Below the pieces are notes generated by a model, which made no database searches, was not told the DNA's origin, and saw nothing but the letters and a program-made list of their open reading frames with translations. A program made the translations under genes and the position numbers. 6,176 nucleotides of DNA from Lachnospiraceae bacterium. GTDB lineage: Bacteria > Bacillota_A > Clostridia > Lachnospirales > Lachnospiraceae. This document shows, piece after piece, positions 1-6,176 of the stretch. The DNA is taken from contig JAGACI010000169.1 in assembly GCA_017614185.1 (NCBI GenBank), positions 1 through 6,176 on the forward strand, given 5' to 3'. Position 1 is the stretch's first letter, and the number at the start of each line of letters is the position of its first letter.

Positions 1-22
1 AAATTCACAAATTTATATGACT

Positions 23-1369
23 CTATTTCTCCCCGTATATCTTCTCTTTTAACACTTTCTTGTTGGCCTCGAAATCCACTTGCAAGACAGCCATTCCCCT
101 TATGTTGGCATCAGAATATGTTCCCTGAAGCGGTATCATGTTCTGCTCCATATCGTAAGCCACCATCTTCCATCCTACCGTTGAAAGGTAGATGAATTCC
201 CCTCTTGAAAGGTTGGTTGTAAGGTTCGGGAAAAGCCCGTCTATTATTCCTTTGGGATTGGTTAAAATACCCTTTGGAAGTTTCTTGATAACAGCGGATA
301 AAACCTTTCTTTGTCTCTCGGTTCTTCCGAAGTCGGTTCCTATATATCTGTTTCTCGAATAAGCAAGAGCCTGAGGACCGTCAAGGTCTATCTCACCGCT
401 TAATGACGCATCAAGATAATCGTTGTCTATCGGAAGGCCCTGCAAAAGATTGTATTCGTTTAAGTAAGCGTTAACCCACTGCACTTCGTCGTTTGACAGT
501 TCAAGCTTTACTCCGCCGACAGCATCGACAAGGTTGGCAAAAGCCTTGAAGTTAACGACAACGTATCTGTTTACCTCTATGTCAAAGTTTTGCTTGATGG
601 TTGCCATCAAAAGTTCAGGGCCGCCGAAAGCGTAGGCCGCATTAAGTCTGTTTCCGTCATGACCGGGGATATCGACATACATATCCCTTAAAAAAGAGGT
701 CATCTGAATTGTATGGGTCTTGTTACTGATACTCATAAGAATCATGGCATCACTTCGACCCTCGTCAGTCTCATCTCTCGAGTCACTTCCGATAAGAAGA
801 ATGTTTACTACTCCGTTATCCTTCAAAGGTGCACTCTCAAGGCTTTCAATGGGAGCGTAACGCATCTTCTCATAGACCTTGGTCATTCCAAAGCACCAGG
901 CAACTGCAAGAATACATAGAAGAACTATAAATATCTTAAAACCTTTGCCCTTTTTCTTCGGCTCTTCAAAGTCACCATCACCGCCGCCTTTATTCTTTGA
1001 TTTCTTGGGCTTTGAGTCCTTAGGCGCTTCGTTTGCACTCTTTAAGGCATTGGCTTTGGCTCTTAATTTCTGAACCTTCTGCTGCTCTTTGACAAGCTTT
1101 TTGGCTTCTTTTAAATCTCTCTTAACCTGTCTTCTGTCTACTTCTACAGAATCGGGATTCGGAGCAAGATCCGTCTGTATTTCTCTTTGTACAGGTCTCC
1201 TGACAGGTCTTCTTTCACCCTCAGATCTCCCCTCGGGTCTTCTTGCCGGTCTATGTTCCGGGGCTTTCTTCTTGGCCCCTATTACATCTACTTCTTTTTT
1301 CTCAGTTTCATAAAGGAATTCCTCCAGCCCGAGGCGGATTCGTTCCATTTCGTTTTCATTGTTATTCAT
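23..1369 (-). CDS. LCP (LytR-CpsA-Psr) family cell-envelope glycopolymer ligase
   Basis: A 448-residue protein of the LCP family. These membrane-anchored enzymes transfer undecaprenyl-linked glycopolymers such as teichoic acids or capsule onto peptidoglycan outside the cell. Visible parts: a charged cytoplasmic region (1-143) with an Arg/Pro-rich stretch near 39-62, a probable coiled coil near 78-110 and Lys-rich stretches near 119-143; one membrane segment near 144-162; and an extracellular LCP domain near 185-385. LCP signatures are LLIGSDSR (191-198), RSDAMIL (205-211), SFLRDMYVDIPG (225-236), RLNAAYAFGG (241-250), and a block with Arg339, Arg341, Asp346, Arg349 and Arg352 that matches the family's substrate-phosphate-binding arginines. 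About 60 residues follow the domain. The cytoplasmic part is longer than the short tail usual for the family. The start at 1369 has only a weak GAG-type ribosome site; Met8 has no better one. The gene is divergent from mscL. The acceptor polymer cannot be told from sequence, so no symbol is given. Confidence 0.93.
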   Translation of the reverse strand: MNNNENEMERIRLGLEEFLYETEKKEVDVIGAKKKAPEHRPARRPEGRSEGERRPVRRPVQREIQTDLAPNPDSVEVDRRQVKRDLKEAKKLVKEQQKVQKLRAKANALKSANEAPKDSKPKKSKNKGGGDGDFEEPKKKGKGFKIFIVLLCILAVAWCFGMTKVYEKMRYAPIESLESAPLKDNGVVNILLIGSDSRDETDEGRSDAMILMSISNKTHTIQMTSFLRDMYVDIPGHDGNRLNAAYAFGGPELLMATIKQNFDIEVNRYVVVNFKAFANLVDAVGGVKLELSNDEVQWVNAYLNEYNLLQGLPIDNDYLDASLSGEIDLDGPQALAYSRNRYIGTDFGRTERQRKVLSAVIKKLPKGILTNPKGIIDGLFPNLTTNLSRGEFIYLSTVGWKMVAYDMEQNMIPLQGTYSDANIRGMAVLQVDFEANKKVLKEKIYGEK

Positions 1370-1400
1370 AGGTACATCTCAACTTTCTGAGTACTATTTT

Positions 1401-1409
1401 ATTGTAACA
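1401..1409 (-). promoter_or_regulatory. Probable extended -10 promoter for the LCP gene
   Basis: Read on the minus strand, this site is TGTTACAAT: an extended -10 (TG, one base, then TACAAT) in an AT-rich stretch. It lies about 30 bases upstream of the LCP start at 1369, giving a short leader. No good -35 is seen at 16-18 bases; the best-placed hexamer, TATTAA, matches poorly. Extended -10 promoters can work without one. The call rests on sequence match and position only. Confidence 0.45.
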
Positions 1410-1461
1410 TATTTTTCATTTTCTTAATATTTCCTTTCTATTTTTCTTAAACCTTGAATCA

Positions 1462-1490
1462 TTTAAAAATCATGAAGCTTGTGCTATAAT
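1462..1490 (+). promoter_or_regulatory. Sigma-A type promoter for mscL with extended -10
   Basis: A perfect TATAAT at 1485-1490 is preceded by TGC, which makes an extended -10 (TGCTATAAT). At the ideal 17-base spacing there is a TTTAAA at 1462-1467, matching four of six bases of the -35 consensus. Transcription would start near 1497, leaving a leader of about 57 bases before mscL. It is the best promoter match in the window and the only one facing mscL. Confidence 0.75.
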
Positions 1491-1497
1491 TATTCAG

Positions 1498-1515
1498 TCG
1501 GCTGATAGCGGCCGA
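1498..1515 (+). repeat. Short inverted repeat at the start of the mscL leader
   Basis: TCGGC at 1498-1502 is the exact inverted complement of GCCGA at 1511-1515. A T-G wobble extends the stem to six base pairs with a six-base loop. It falls almost at the predicted transcription start, so it would form a small 5' hairpin in the mRNA, or could be a small operator. It is not followed by a T run, so it is not a terminator. Its function is unknown and it may be chance. Confidence 0.3.
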
Positions 1516-1540
1516 AGTATAAATAATCTAATAGAGAAGA

Positions 1541-1546
1541 GGGAGG
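1541..1546 (+). promoter_or_regulatory. Strong ribosome binding site of mscL
   Basis: GGGAGG lies seven bases before the ATG at 1554, close to ideal spacing for a Gram-positive Shine-Dalgarno site. It fixes the start codon and implies efficient translation. Confidence 0.85.
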
Positions 1547-1553
1547 ATTCCAA

Positions 1554-1970
1554 ATGAAATCATTTATCAAGGAATTCAAAGAGTTCATTTCCAGAGGAAA
1601 TGTAATGGACATGGCAGTCGGTATCATCATCGGCGGCGCATTCACCGCAATCGTTAATTCTCTTGTTAACGACGTGATTATGCCTCTCATTTCACTTCTC
1701 ACCGGAGGCTTTGATTTTTCAGAGCTTTGTGTAGTTCTCGGCGAGGGCGAAGGAGCTGCCACACTTAACTACGGAGCATTTATCTCCGCAGTCATCAATT
1801 TCTTACTTATTGCACTTGTTATCTTCTGTTTAATCAAGAGCATCAACAAGTTCAAAAAGAAACAGGAAGAGGAAGCCGCAGAGCCCACAACAAAGGAATG
1901 TCCTTTCTGTTGCGAGACCATCTCCATCAAGGCTACAAAGTGTCCTCACTGTGGTTCGGAATTAAAGTAA
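1554..1970 (+). CDS. mscL: Large-conductance mechanosensitive channel MscL with C-terminal zinc ribbon
   Basis: A 138-residue MscL, the homopentameric inner-membrane channel that opens a wide non-selective pore when membrane tension rises and releases solutes during hypo-osmotic shock. The amphipathic N-terminal helix (1-14) leads into the pore-lining TM1 (about 15-45), which carries the family's glycine-rich gate ([14 protein letters not shown], 21-34) followed by SLVNDVIMP (36-44). A short extracellular loop (about 48-74) precedes TM2 (about 75-98). After a charged linker (99-114, KKKQEEE) the protein ends in a four-cysteine knuckle pair, CPFC (116-119) and CPHC (130-133), instead of the plain helical bundle of the E. 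coli protein. This pattern is typical of a zinc-ribbon; an extra Cys120 adjoins the first pair. Overall length is normal, so the ribbon takes the place of much of the usual C-terminal helix. The gene has its own promoter and ribosome site and is a single-gene unit ending at the hairpin at 1980-2011. Confidence 0.96.
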   Translation: MKSFIKEFKEFISRGNVMDMAVGIIIGGAFTAIVNSLVNDVIMPLISLLTGGFDFSELCVVLGEGEGAATLNYGAFISAVINFLLIALVIFCLIKSINKFKKKQEEEAAEPTTKECPFCCETISIKATKCPHCGSELK

Positions 1971-1979
1971 AAAAATTTA

Positions 1980-2011
1980 AAAGGCGTCGGTCCATATGGG
2001 CCGGCGCCTTT
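1980..2011 (+). terminator. Shared terminator hairpin between convergent mscL and response-regulator genes
   Basis: Arms at 1980-1993 and 1998-2011 pair over 14 positions around an ATAT loop. In plus-strand RNA all pair, two as G-U wobbles (1987-2004 and 1991-2000), but the downstream T run is short. In minus-strand RNA those two positions become A-C mismatches, yet the stem is followed by a much better U-rich tract (complement of the A-rich bases at 1968-1979). The hairpin begins 10 bases after the mscL stop and lies 8 bases beyond the end of the opposing gene, so it most likely stops transcription from both sides. Confidence 0.85.
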
Positions 2012-2018
2012 ATGTGTC

Positions 2019-2786
2019 TTATGCTTTTTTGAAAAAATCATCGAGCTTTTTAAGCAAACCTTCCTTGCCGATTGTCTTAAGGAGGTAATCGGCCGGCTTA
2101 AGTCCTATTACGCTCATAACGCTTTCTTTATCCCCGTGTCCTGTAAGGAACATAACGGGAATCTGACCTGTCTCCGAGTCATTTTTGAGCATCTCCAAAA
2201 CCTGGGGACCGTTTGCAACAGGCATCTCGTAGTCAAGGAGCACAAGATCTGCCTTATTTTTGGCAAGGTAGCTTATCGCCTGCACACCGTTTGCCGCCAT
2301 TCCTACGTGGTAGCTTCCCTTAAGCCACTCGTAAACCGTTCTCATGTAGGTGATATCGTCATCGACAATAAGAACCTTTTTCTTACGGTTCTCGCCCGTA
2401 TTTTTCTCCATATACTCAGTTACACACTTGATAAGCTCGTCCATAACGAGAGGTCTCTTAAACCACTCAAGGATTAAGAACTCCGGAATGGTTTTAATTA
2501 CCTGCGCCTTCTCGTCGGCGTCTCCGATAAGGATTATCTTTCTGTCAAGGTCACTTGCCAGATCCTTTAAATATACGAGAGTTTCGGTCGCATCCTCCAT
2601 CCCCTCGTTTGTAAAAAGAACCATCAGCTCTATTTTGTCTCTGAGTTTCTCAATATCTTTTATCTTTCCGTCTGAAAAGACCGTCGTAAGTCCGCCCGTC
2701 TCCATCTTGGAAACAAGGCTCTTGGCAAGGAAGCTCTCGGTTGTACTTATAACGAGAATTACTCCCAAATCTGATGCATTTGCCAT
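2019..2786 (-). CDS. Two-domain response regulator: pseudo-receiver plus receiver, no DNA-binding output
   Basis: A 255-residue cytoplasmic protein built from two CheY-like folds. The C-terminal domain (about 136-255) is a complete receiver: acidic triplet Asp142-Asp144 (VLIVDDD), phosphoacceptor Asp185 in LLDYEMP, Thr215 in FLTGHGD, and Lys237, although the usual Pro after that Lys is Thr. The N-terminal domain (about 7-127) has receiver-like strands and a Lys110-Arg-Pro motif, but lacks the acidic pair (Ser-Thr-Thr at 14-16) and the phosphoacceptor (MVLFTNEG, 55-62), so it is probably a pseudo-receiver used for binding. No HTH, GGDEF, EAL or other output domain is present. The ATG at 2786 is chosen because GGGAGGG lies just upstream; the longer in-frame start at 2837 would overlap the kinase gene and has no such site. 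The gene follows the kinase by 22 bases and is the likely final phosphate acceptor of its HPt domain. What it contacts is unknown. Confidence 0.88.
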   Translation of the reverse strand: MANASDLGVILVISTTESFLAKSLVSKMETGGLTTVFSDGKIKDIEKLRDKIELMVLFTNEGMEDATETLVYLKDLASDLDRKIILIGDADEKAQVIKTIPEFLILEWFKRPLVMDELIKCVTEYMEKNTGENRKKKVLIVDDDITYMRTVYEWLKGSYHVGMAANGVQAISYLAKNKADLVLLDYEMPVANGPQVLEMLKNDSETGQIPVMFLTGHGDKESVMSVIGLKPADYLLKTIGKEGLLKKLDDFFKKA

Positions 2787-2790
2787 TTTG

Positions 2791-2797
2791 CCCTCCC
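2791..2797 (-). promoter_or_regulatory. Ribosome binding site that fixes the response-regulator start
   Basis: On the minus strand GGGAGGG lies four bases before the ATG at 2786, within the 22-base gap after the kinase stop (2809-2811). It favours this ATG over the longer in-frame one at 2837, which lies inside the kinase gene. Confidence 0.75.
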
Positions 2798-2808
2798 GGT
2801 TATATTTA

Positions 2809-5619
2809 TCAAGCCATAAGCTTTCTGACTGCGTCACTTATTCCCTCCCAGTTTAACTGCATAAGCATATCTTCTATTTCGTTTACAGCCTTCTCATCTT
2901 CATCGGAAAGCCTGTATTCTTTAAGATCTTTAAGCATGCCCTCCATCATCTCGAAGTCCATTGTATCTGCAATCTCACCGATTGTCCTTATGGCTTCGTT
3001 TCTGATTTCGGGAGTCATCTCTTTTAGATTATCACTCTTTTTATCAATTGGGGAGAGTTTTTCATCTATCGCCCTGTAATCATCAAGAAGATTTTTTGTA
3101 TCTTTTTTGATTGTATCGATGTCACCGGACTTACCCGCATCCTCAAGTTTCCTTGCTTTATCCGACAGATTCGCTGCACCGATTATCCTTGCGGAACTCT
3201 TTAAGGCATGAACCTTAATGGTATAGTTCTCGTAATCTTCATTGTCAAACAGGTCTTCTATCTCTTTTGCCTTGCTCTTTGCAGTCTGATGGAAAACCTG
3301 AAGAACGGAGATGAAGCTCTCTGCCGAACCGCAGTTTTTAACGGCTGCGTCCGTGTCAATTTCATTTATGCTTAATAGCCAGTCAGGAAGCAGTTCCTTC
3401 GAATCGGAAGTTTCTTCCAGGGAATCATCGTTTTCTTTGACCTCTTCTATTTTTTCCTTAGGAAGATAGAATTTTAACAGTTCCTCAAGGCGCTCGCCAT
3501 CCACAGGTTTTGACATGTAGTCGACAAATCCCGCTTCAAGATACATTTCTCTTGCACCAGAAACGGCGTTAGCCGTAAGTGCAATATAAACGCCCTCCTC
3601 ATCCGTCTCTTCCTTCATGTGCTTAAGGGTTTCGATTCCGTCCATGTCAGGCATCATGTGATCGATAAAGATGATGTCGTACTTCTTATCCCTTGCAAGG
3701 TTAAGCGCATCTCGTCCGCTTGTGGCTTTATCAATCTTAATCTGCGTTCTCTTTAAGAGATTTTCGATGACGGTAAGGTTCATCTCCGTATCATCGACAA
3801 CAAGAATCTTTGCCTCGGGAGCACGGAAAAGCTCATGATATGTCTTACCTTTGGAGGCCTCCTCATCAAACCTTGCGGCAACGTCTCCGACAGGCTCCCA
3901 TTTAATTACCTTTTGAGCAATCTCAAATGAGAATTCCGAGCCTTCACCGTAAACGCTCTCAACTTCAAGCTTACTGTTCATAAGAGAAAGAAGCTGCTTG
4001 ACGATGCTCATTCCAAGGCCCGTGCCCTCGATGGTACGGTTCCTCTTTTCCTCGATTCTTGAAAAAGGTGAGAAAAGTTTCTGTATATCCTCTTCCTTTA
4101 TACCGATTCCGGTGTCGGTAACTTTGAAAGTTAAGCCTATCTCATCATCGGACTTTTTGTTAAAGCCGACATTAAGACCGACCTTTCCCTTTTCTGTATA
4201 TTTAACCGCATTTGTCAAAAGATTGAGAACAACCTGCTTTATTCGAATCTCATCTCCGAGAAGAAGATGCGGGATATTCTTATCAACATTTACTTCAAAC
4301 TTAAGGCCCTTAGCCGATGCTCTGTCCCTTGTCATATTTACAAGGTCATTCACAACGGACGAAACCTCATACTGAATAGGCAAAATCTCCATTTTGCCTT
4401 CTTCTATCTTTGAAAAATCAAGGATATCATTTATAAGAGACAAAAGCGTTCTTCCCGCAGTCTTAATGTCTCTGGCATAGCCCAATACCTCTTTTTCCTT
4501 ACTTTCTCTAAGAATCATTTCATCCATGCCAAGTACGGCATTGATGGGCGTTCTGATTTCATGAGACATGTTTGCAAGGAAAGATGACTTCGCCTTGTTG
4601 GCATTGTCCGCTATTCTCTTCTGCTCCTCAAGTTCCCTCATGTACCTGTAATGCTCGGTATCATCGGTCAGCGAATAGACGATTCCCGCATCAAGACCGG
4701 CCTGATGAAGTTCATTCGCCTCAGGAGTGTAAATTCTCCCGTTAATATTGATTGGAGCGCCTGCTTCTATCGAGCGTTTAATCGAATTTACTACTTTTTC
4801 CGGTTTAAAAAGCATCTCAGGGAAAAGCATGAGTGCCGGCTTATTGTAGTAGCTCACATTTCCTATCTGATCGACTGCGATGATTCCTTCAGAAAGCTCA
4901 TCGATTACGTACTCTCTCGCGAGTGCCTCCGTGTCGAAAAGTTTATACCTGTATATCGCTATAAGCATAAACAGGGCGCCTATAGGGAAACTTAACATTG
5001 TAATGTCGTAAACCTTTGTAACAGCTACAAGCTTAAAGGTCTGAACAACGCCGAAAATGCTCTCCGTGAATACGGCAAGGATAACAAAAAGAAGGCGCTT
5101 CCTTACAAGTTCATTCTTTTCCCTGTGTCTTTCGACCATAAGCATCAGCATGCCGGCAGCAACATAAAAGACAAAGATTCCCGACCAGAAGTGGTGAAAA
5201 ATGCCGTCCTTGTGTGAAAAGACGGGAAAGTCTCCGGCCATTCCAAAGTTCATATAAGTGTAGTAAAGACCTGTATATTTGGTTGTTAATACAGAAATAT
5301 AGATGACAAAGTTTGCAATGACGAGAACAGCTCTTGCAATATTGGGGACCTCAACCTGAACAAGTTCGACCGCAAAGAAGAACAGCCCGAAGGCCATCCA
5401 CAATTTGCCAAAGTAATTGATTCTCAGTGCAGTAAAATATGTCTCCTCACTTGTCGCTCTAAGCTGTAAGAGATATCCGATATTACTTACCAAAGTTGCA
5501 ATACAGCTTAAAAACAGATAGGACTGAAGCATGCCTGTCCATTTCTTGAACACAACCCAGGATTCGACAAACAAAACCGTGATACTTATGCATTGAATAA
5601 GAATAACAAGCTGATACAT
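2809..5619 (-). CDS. Membrane hybrid sensor histidine kinase (7TM-PAS-HisKA-HATPase-REC-HPt)
   Basis: A 936-residue sensor kinase carrying a full phosphorelay. Seven hydrophobic segments fill residues 3-225 (near 3-22, 33-53, 67-88, 93-113, 143-163, 174-196, 207-225), resembling the N-terminal 7TM region of histidine kinases. A PAS-like domain follows (about 236-320; EGIIAVDQIGNVSYYN at 244-259). The HisKA domain has SHEIRTP with His353. The ATPase has the N box (Asn466, Asn470), the G1 box DTGIGI (502-507) and the G2 box GTGLG (532-536). The receiver (about 603-718) has Asp609-Asp610, phosphoacceptor Asp653 in IDHMMPDMDG, Thr682 and Lys704. The HPt domain (about 750-850) has HALKSSAR with His804. 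A further helical tail of about 70 residues (867-936) closes the protein. All catalytic residues are present, so the relay His353-Asp653-His804 should work. The start at 5619 has an AGGTGAGG site overlapping the upstream stop. The signal is unknown; no extracellular sensor domain of useful size is visible, so a membrane or cytoplasmic cue is likely. Confidence 0.94.
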   Translation of the reverse strand: MYQLVILIQCISITVLFVESWVVFKKWTGMLQSYLFLSCIATLVSNIGYLLQLRATSEETYFTALRINYFGKLWMAFGLFFFAVELVQVEVPNIARAVLVIANFVIYISVLTTKYTGLYYTYMNFGMAGDFPVFSHKDGIFHHFWSGIFVFYVAAGMLMLMVERHREKNELVRKRLLFVILAVFTESIFGVVQTFKLVAVTKVYDITMLSFPIGALFMLIAIYRYKLFDTEALAREYVIDELSEGIIAVDQIGNVSYYNKPALMLFPEMLFKPEKVVNSIKRSIEAGAPININGRIYTPEANELHQAGLDAGIVYSLTDDTEHYRYMRELEEQKRIADNANKAKSSFLANMSHEIRTPINAVLGMDEMILRESKEKEVLGYARDIKTAGRTLLSLINDILDFSKIEEGKMEILPIQYEVSSVVNDLVNMTRDRASAKGLKFEVNVDKNIPHLLLGDEIRIKQVVLNLLTNAVKYTEKGKVGLNVGFNKKSDDEIGLTFKVTDTGIGIKEEDIQKLFSPFSRIEEKRNRTIEGTGLGMSIVKQLLSLMNSKLEVESVYGEGSEFSFEIAQKVIKWEPVGDVAARFDEEASKGKTYHELFRAPEAKILVVDDTEMNLTVIENLLKRTQIKIDKATSGRDALNLARDKKYDIIFIDHMMPDMDGIETLKHMKEETDEEGVYIALTANAVSGAREMYLEAGFVDYMSKPVDGERLEELLKFYLPKEKIEEVKENDDSLEETSDSKELLPDWLLSINEIDTDAAVKNCGSAESFISVLQVFHQTAKSKAKEIEDLFDNEDYENYTIKVHALKSSARIIGAANLSDKARKLEDAGKSGDIDTIKKDTKNLLDDYRAIDEKLSPIDKKSDNLKEMTPEIRNEAIRTIGEIADTMDFEMMEGMLKDLKEYRLSDEDEKAVNEIEDMLMQLNWEGISDAVRKLMA

Positions 5620-5624
5620 TTCTT

Positions 5625-5632
5625 CCTCACCT
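5625..5632 (-). promoter_or_regulatory. Ribosome binding site of the hybrid kinase, overlapping the upstream stop codon
   Basis: On the minus strand AGGTGAGG ends five bases before the ATG at 5619. Its central TGA (5627-5629) is also the stop codon of the upstream YitT-like gene, so a ribosome ending that gene sits on the kinase start site. This suggests translational coupling. Confidence 0.75.
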
Positions 5633-6176
5633 TAGAATCTCATCTATTGTGGTAACAGTACTGAATGAGCCCTTATTTCTTGATATTATCTCCTTCATCT
5701 TTTGCAGTTCAAAGTAGCTTATATAACATATGAGCGTCTTGTTTTCCCCTGCAATGACGCCGTACGAATCCATAATGGTACATGTCTTGTTAAGTTCTGC
5801 CTTGATTTCCTTGATGATTTCATCGGGATCCTTGGTGATAATCGTAACCTGCTTGACGGCATCGAAGTGGTCCGTGATGTTATTTATTATCGAGGTTGCG
5901 ACCACGTAAACCAAAAGGCTTAGGAGCGCGGCATTTCTGTTTATAAGAATAAATGCCGCGATATAGACACATGCGTTAAATGCAAGCAGTATGTAAGTCA
6001 TTCTGAAGTTCTTGCCTGTCTTTTTCGAAATCAGGTTGATTACGATACTGGCAAAAATCTCCGAACCGTCTATACATCCGCCACATGTAAGAATAAGAGC
6101 AAGGCCGAGTCCGAGAATCGCTCCGCCGAATGCTACGGCAAGAAAGTGCTCGGTGTTAAGTTCAAACGGAATAACC
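5627..6176 (-). CDS. YitT/DUF2179 family membrane protein, 5' end beyond window
   Basis: The open frame runs without a stop from 5627 off the right edge, giving 182 visible C-terminal residues. The Met at 6001 is internal, not the start. Using visible numbering, there are hydrophobic segments near 11-30, 59-79 and 82-97, then a soluble domain from about 107 to the end that resembles DUF2179 (starting VKQVTIITKDPDEII). The first segment contains a glycine-rich run and CGGCIDGSEIFA (31-42), corresponding to the family's GG-x-x-GG/DG-T/S-E/D motif after the first half of the membrane region. YitT proteins are widespread in Firmicutes with a five- to six-helix membrane part and a cytoplasmic ferredoxin-like domain; their biochemical role is not established. 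It is the first visible gene of a three-gene operon, seven bases before the hybrid kinase. Missing sequence probably encodes about 100 residues. Confidence 0.88.
   Translation of the reverse strand, partial: VIPFELNTEHFLAVAFGGAILGLGLALILTCGGCIDGSEIFASIVINLISKKTGKNFRMTYILLAFNACVYIAAFILINRNAALLSLLVYVVATSIINNITDHFDAVKQVTIITKDPDEIIKEIKAELNKTCTIMDSYGVIAGENKTLICYISYFELQKMKEIISRNKGSFSTVTTIDEILR

Noticed and set aside
1..22. Terminator for the LCP gene at the left edge
   Set aside because: Only 22 bases lie beyond its stop codon and they contain no hairpin; any terminator is outside the window.
1370..1553. Riboswitch or small RNA in the LCP-mscL intergenic region
   Set aside because: Only 184 bases long, AT-rich, and explained by two divergent promoters, short leaders and one small inverted repeat. 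No conserved riboswitch core was recognised.
1490..1762. Open frame on the minus strand across the start of mscL
   Set aside because: It lies antisense to the well-supported MscL N-terminus, shows no known domain, and has low-complexity Ser/Pro composition typical of a shadow frame.
2787..2837. Longer start for the response regulator at 2837, adding 17 residues
   Set aside because: It would overlap the kinase gene, the added residues (MTQSESLWLDKYNREGK) do not look like part of a receiver fold, and the strong GGGAGGG site lies just before the ATG at 2786.
2350..2856. Open frame of 168 codons on the plus strand opposite the response regulator
   Set aside because: Ser/Arg/Phe-rich translation with no recognisable domain or ribosome site, antisense to a clear receiver protein. 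The other plus-strand frames opposite the LCP and kinase genes were rejected for the same reasons.
5627..6001. A separate 124-residue gene starting at the Met at 6001
   Set aside because: The same frame stays open to the window edge and its upstream translation continues the YitT membrane region (glycine-rich helix and CGGCIDGSE motif), so 6001 is an internal Met of a gene truncated by the window.
1..6176. CRISPR array, insertion sequence, attachment site, tRNA or rRNA
   Set aside because: No regularly spaced direct repeats, transposase or integrase domains, terminal inverted repeats or structural RNA signatures were seen. The coding density and gene types fit ordinary chromosome.

Overview
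This 6176-base window looks like chromosomal DNA of a low-to-moderate GC member of the Firmicutes (Bacillota), class Clostridia. A Lachnospiraceae-type genome is most likely. This rests on three things seen here: an LCP-family cell-envelope protein, strong purine-rich Shine-Dalgarno sites (GGGAGG, GGGAGGG), and a hybrid histidine kinase with a 7TM-PAS-HisKA-HATPase-REC-HPt architecture. The family assignment is by general resemblance, not by a search. No mobile element, CRISPR array, tRNA or rRNA is visible.

Layout from left to right. (1) A complete minus-strand LCP (LytR-CpsA-Psr) gene at 23-1369 makes a single-pass membrane protein with a long, very basic cytoplasmic N-terminus. (2) A 184-base divergent intergenic region carries a plus-strand extended -10 promoter for mscL and a likely minus-strand extended -10 for the LCP gene. 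(3) A complete plus-strand mscL gene at 1554-1970 encodes a large-conductance mechanosensitive channel with a four-cysteine zinc ribbon at its C-terminus. (4) A strong hairpin at 1980-2011 sits between convergent genes and probably terminates both. (5) A minus-strand operon fills the rest. Transcribed right to left it holds a 5'-truncated YitT/DUF2179 membrane protein (5627 to beyond the right edge), a 936-residue hybrid histidine kinase (2809-5619), and a DNA-binding-free two-domain response regulator (2019-2786). The spacings are 7 and 22 bases, so the three genes are almost certainly co-transcribed from a promoter outside the window.

How the genes fit together. The kinase carries every phosphorelay module in one chain: His353, Asp653 and the HPt His804. 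The next gene supplies a separate receiver (Asp185) behind a degenerate pseudo-receiver. The simplest reading is a four-step relay ending in a protein-protein output, not in transcription. The signal is unknown. The YitT-like membrane protein may be linked to it, but that is inference from operon position only. The LCP protein (wall glycopolymer attachment) and MscL (osmotic safety valve) are both envelope proteins, but nothing shows that they are co-regulated. Overall this is mostly an ordinary chromosomal region. The points most worth checking are the zinc-ribbon MscL, the relay with its pseudo-receiver, and the conserved-looking helical tail after the HPt domain.
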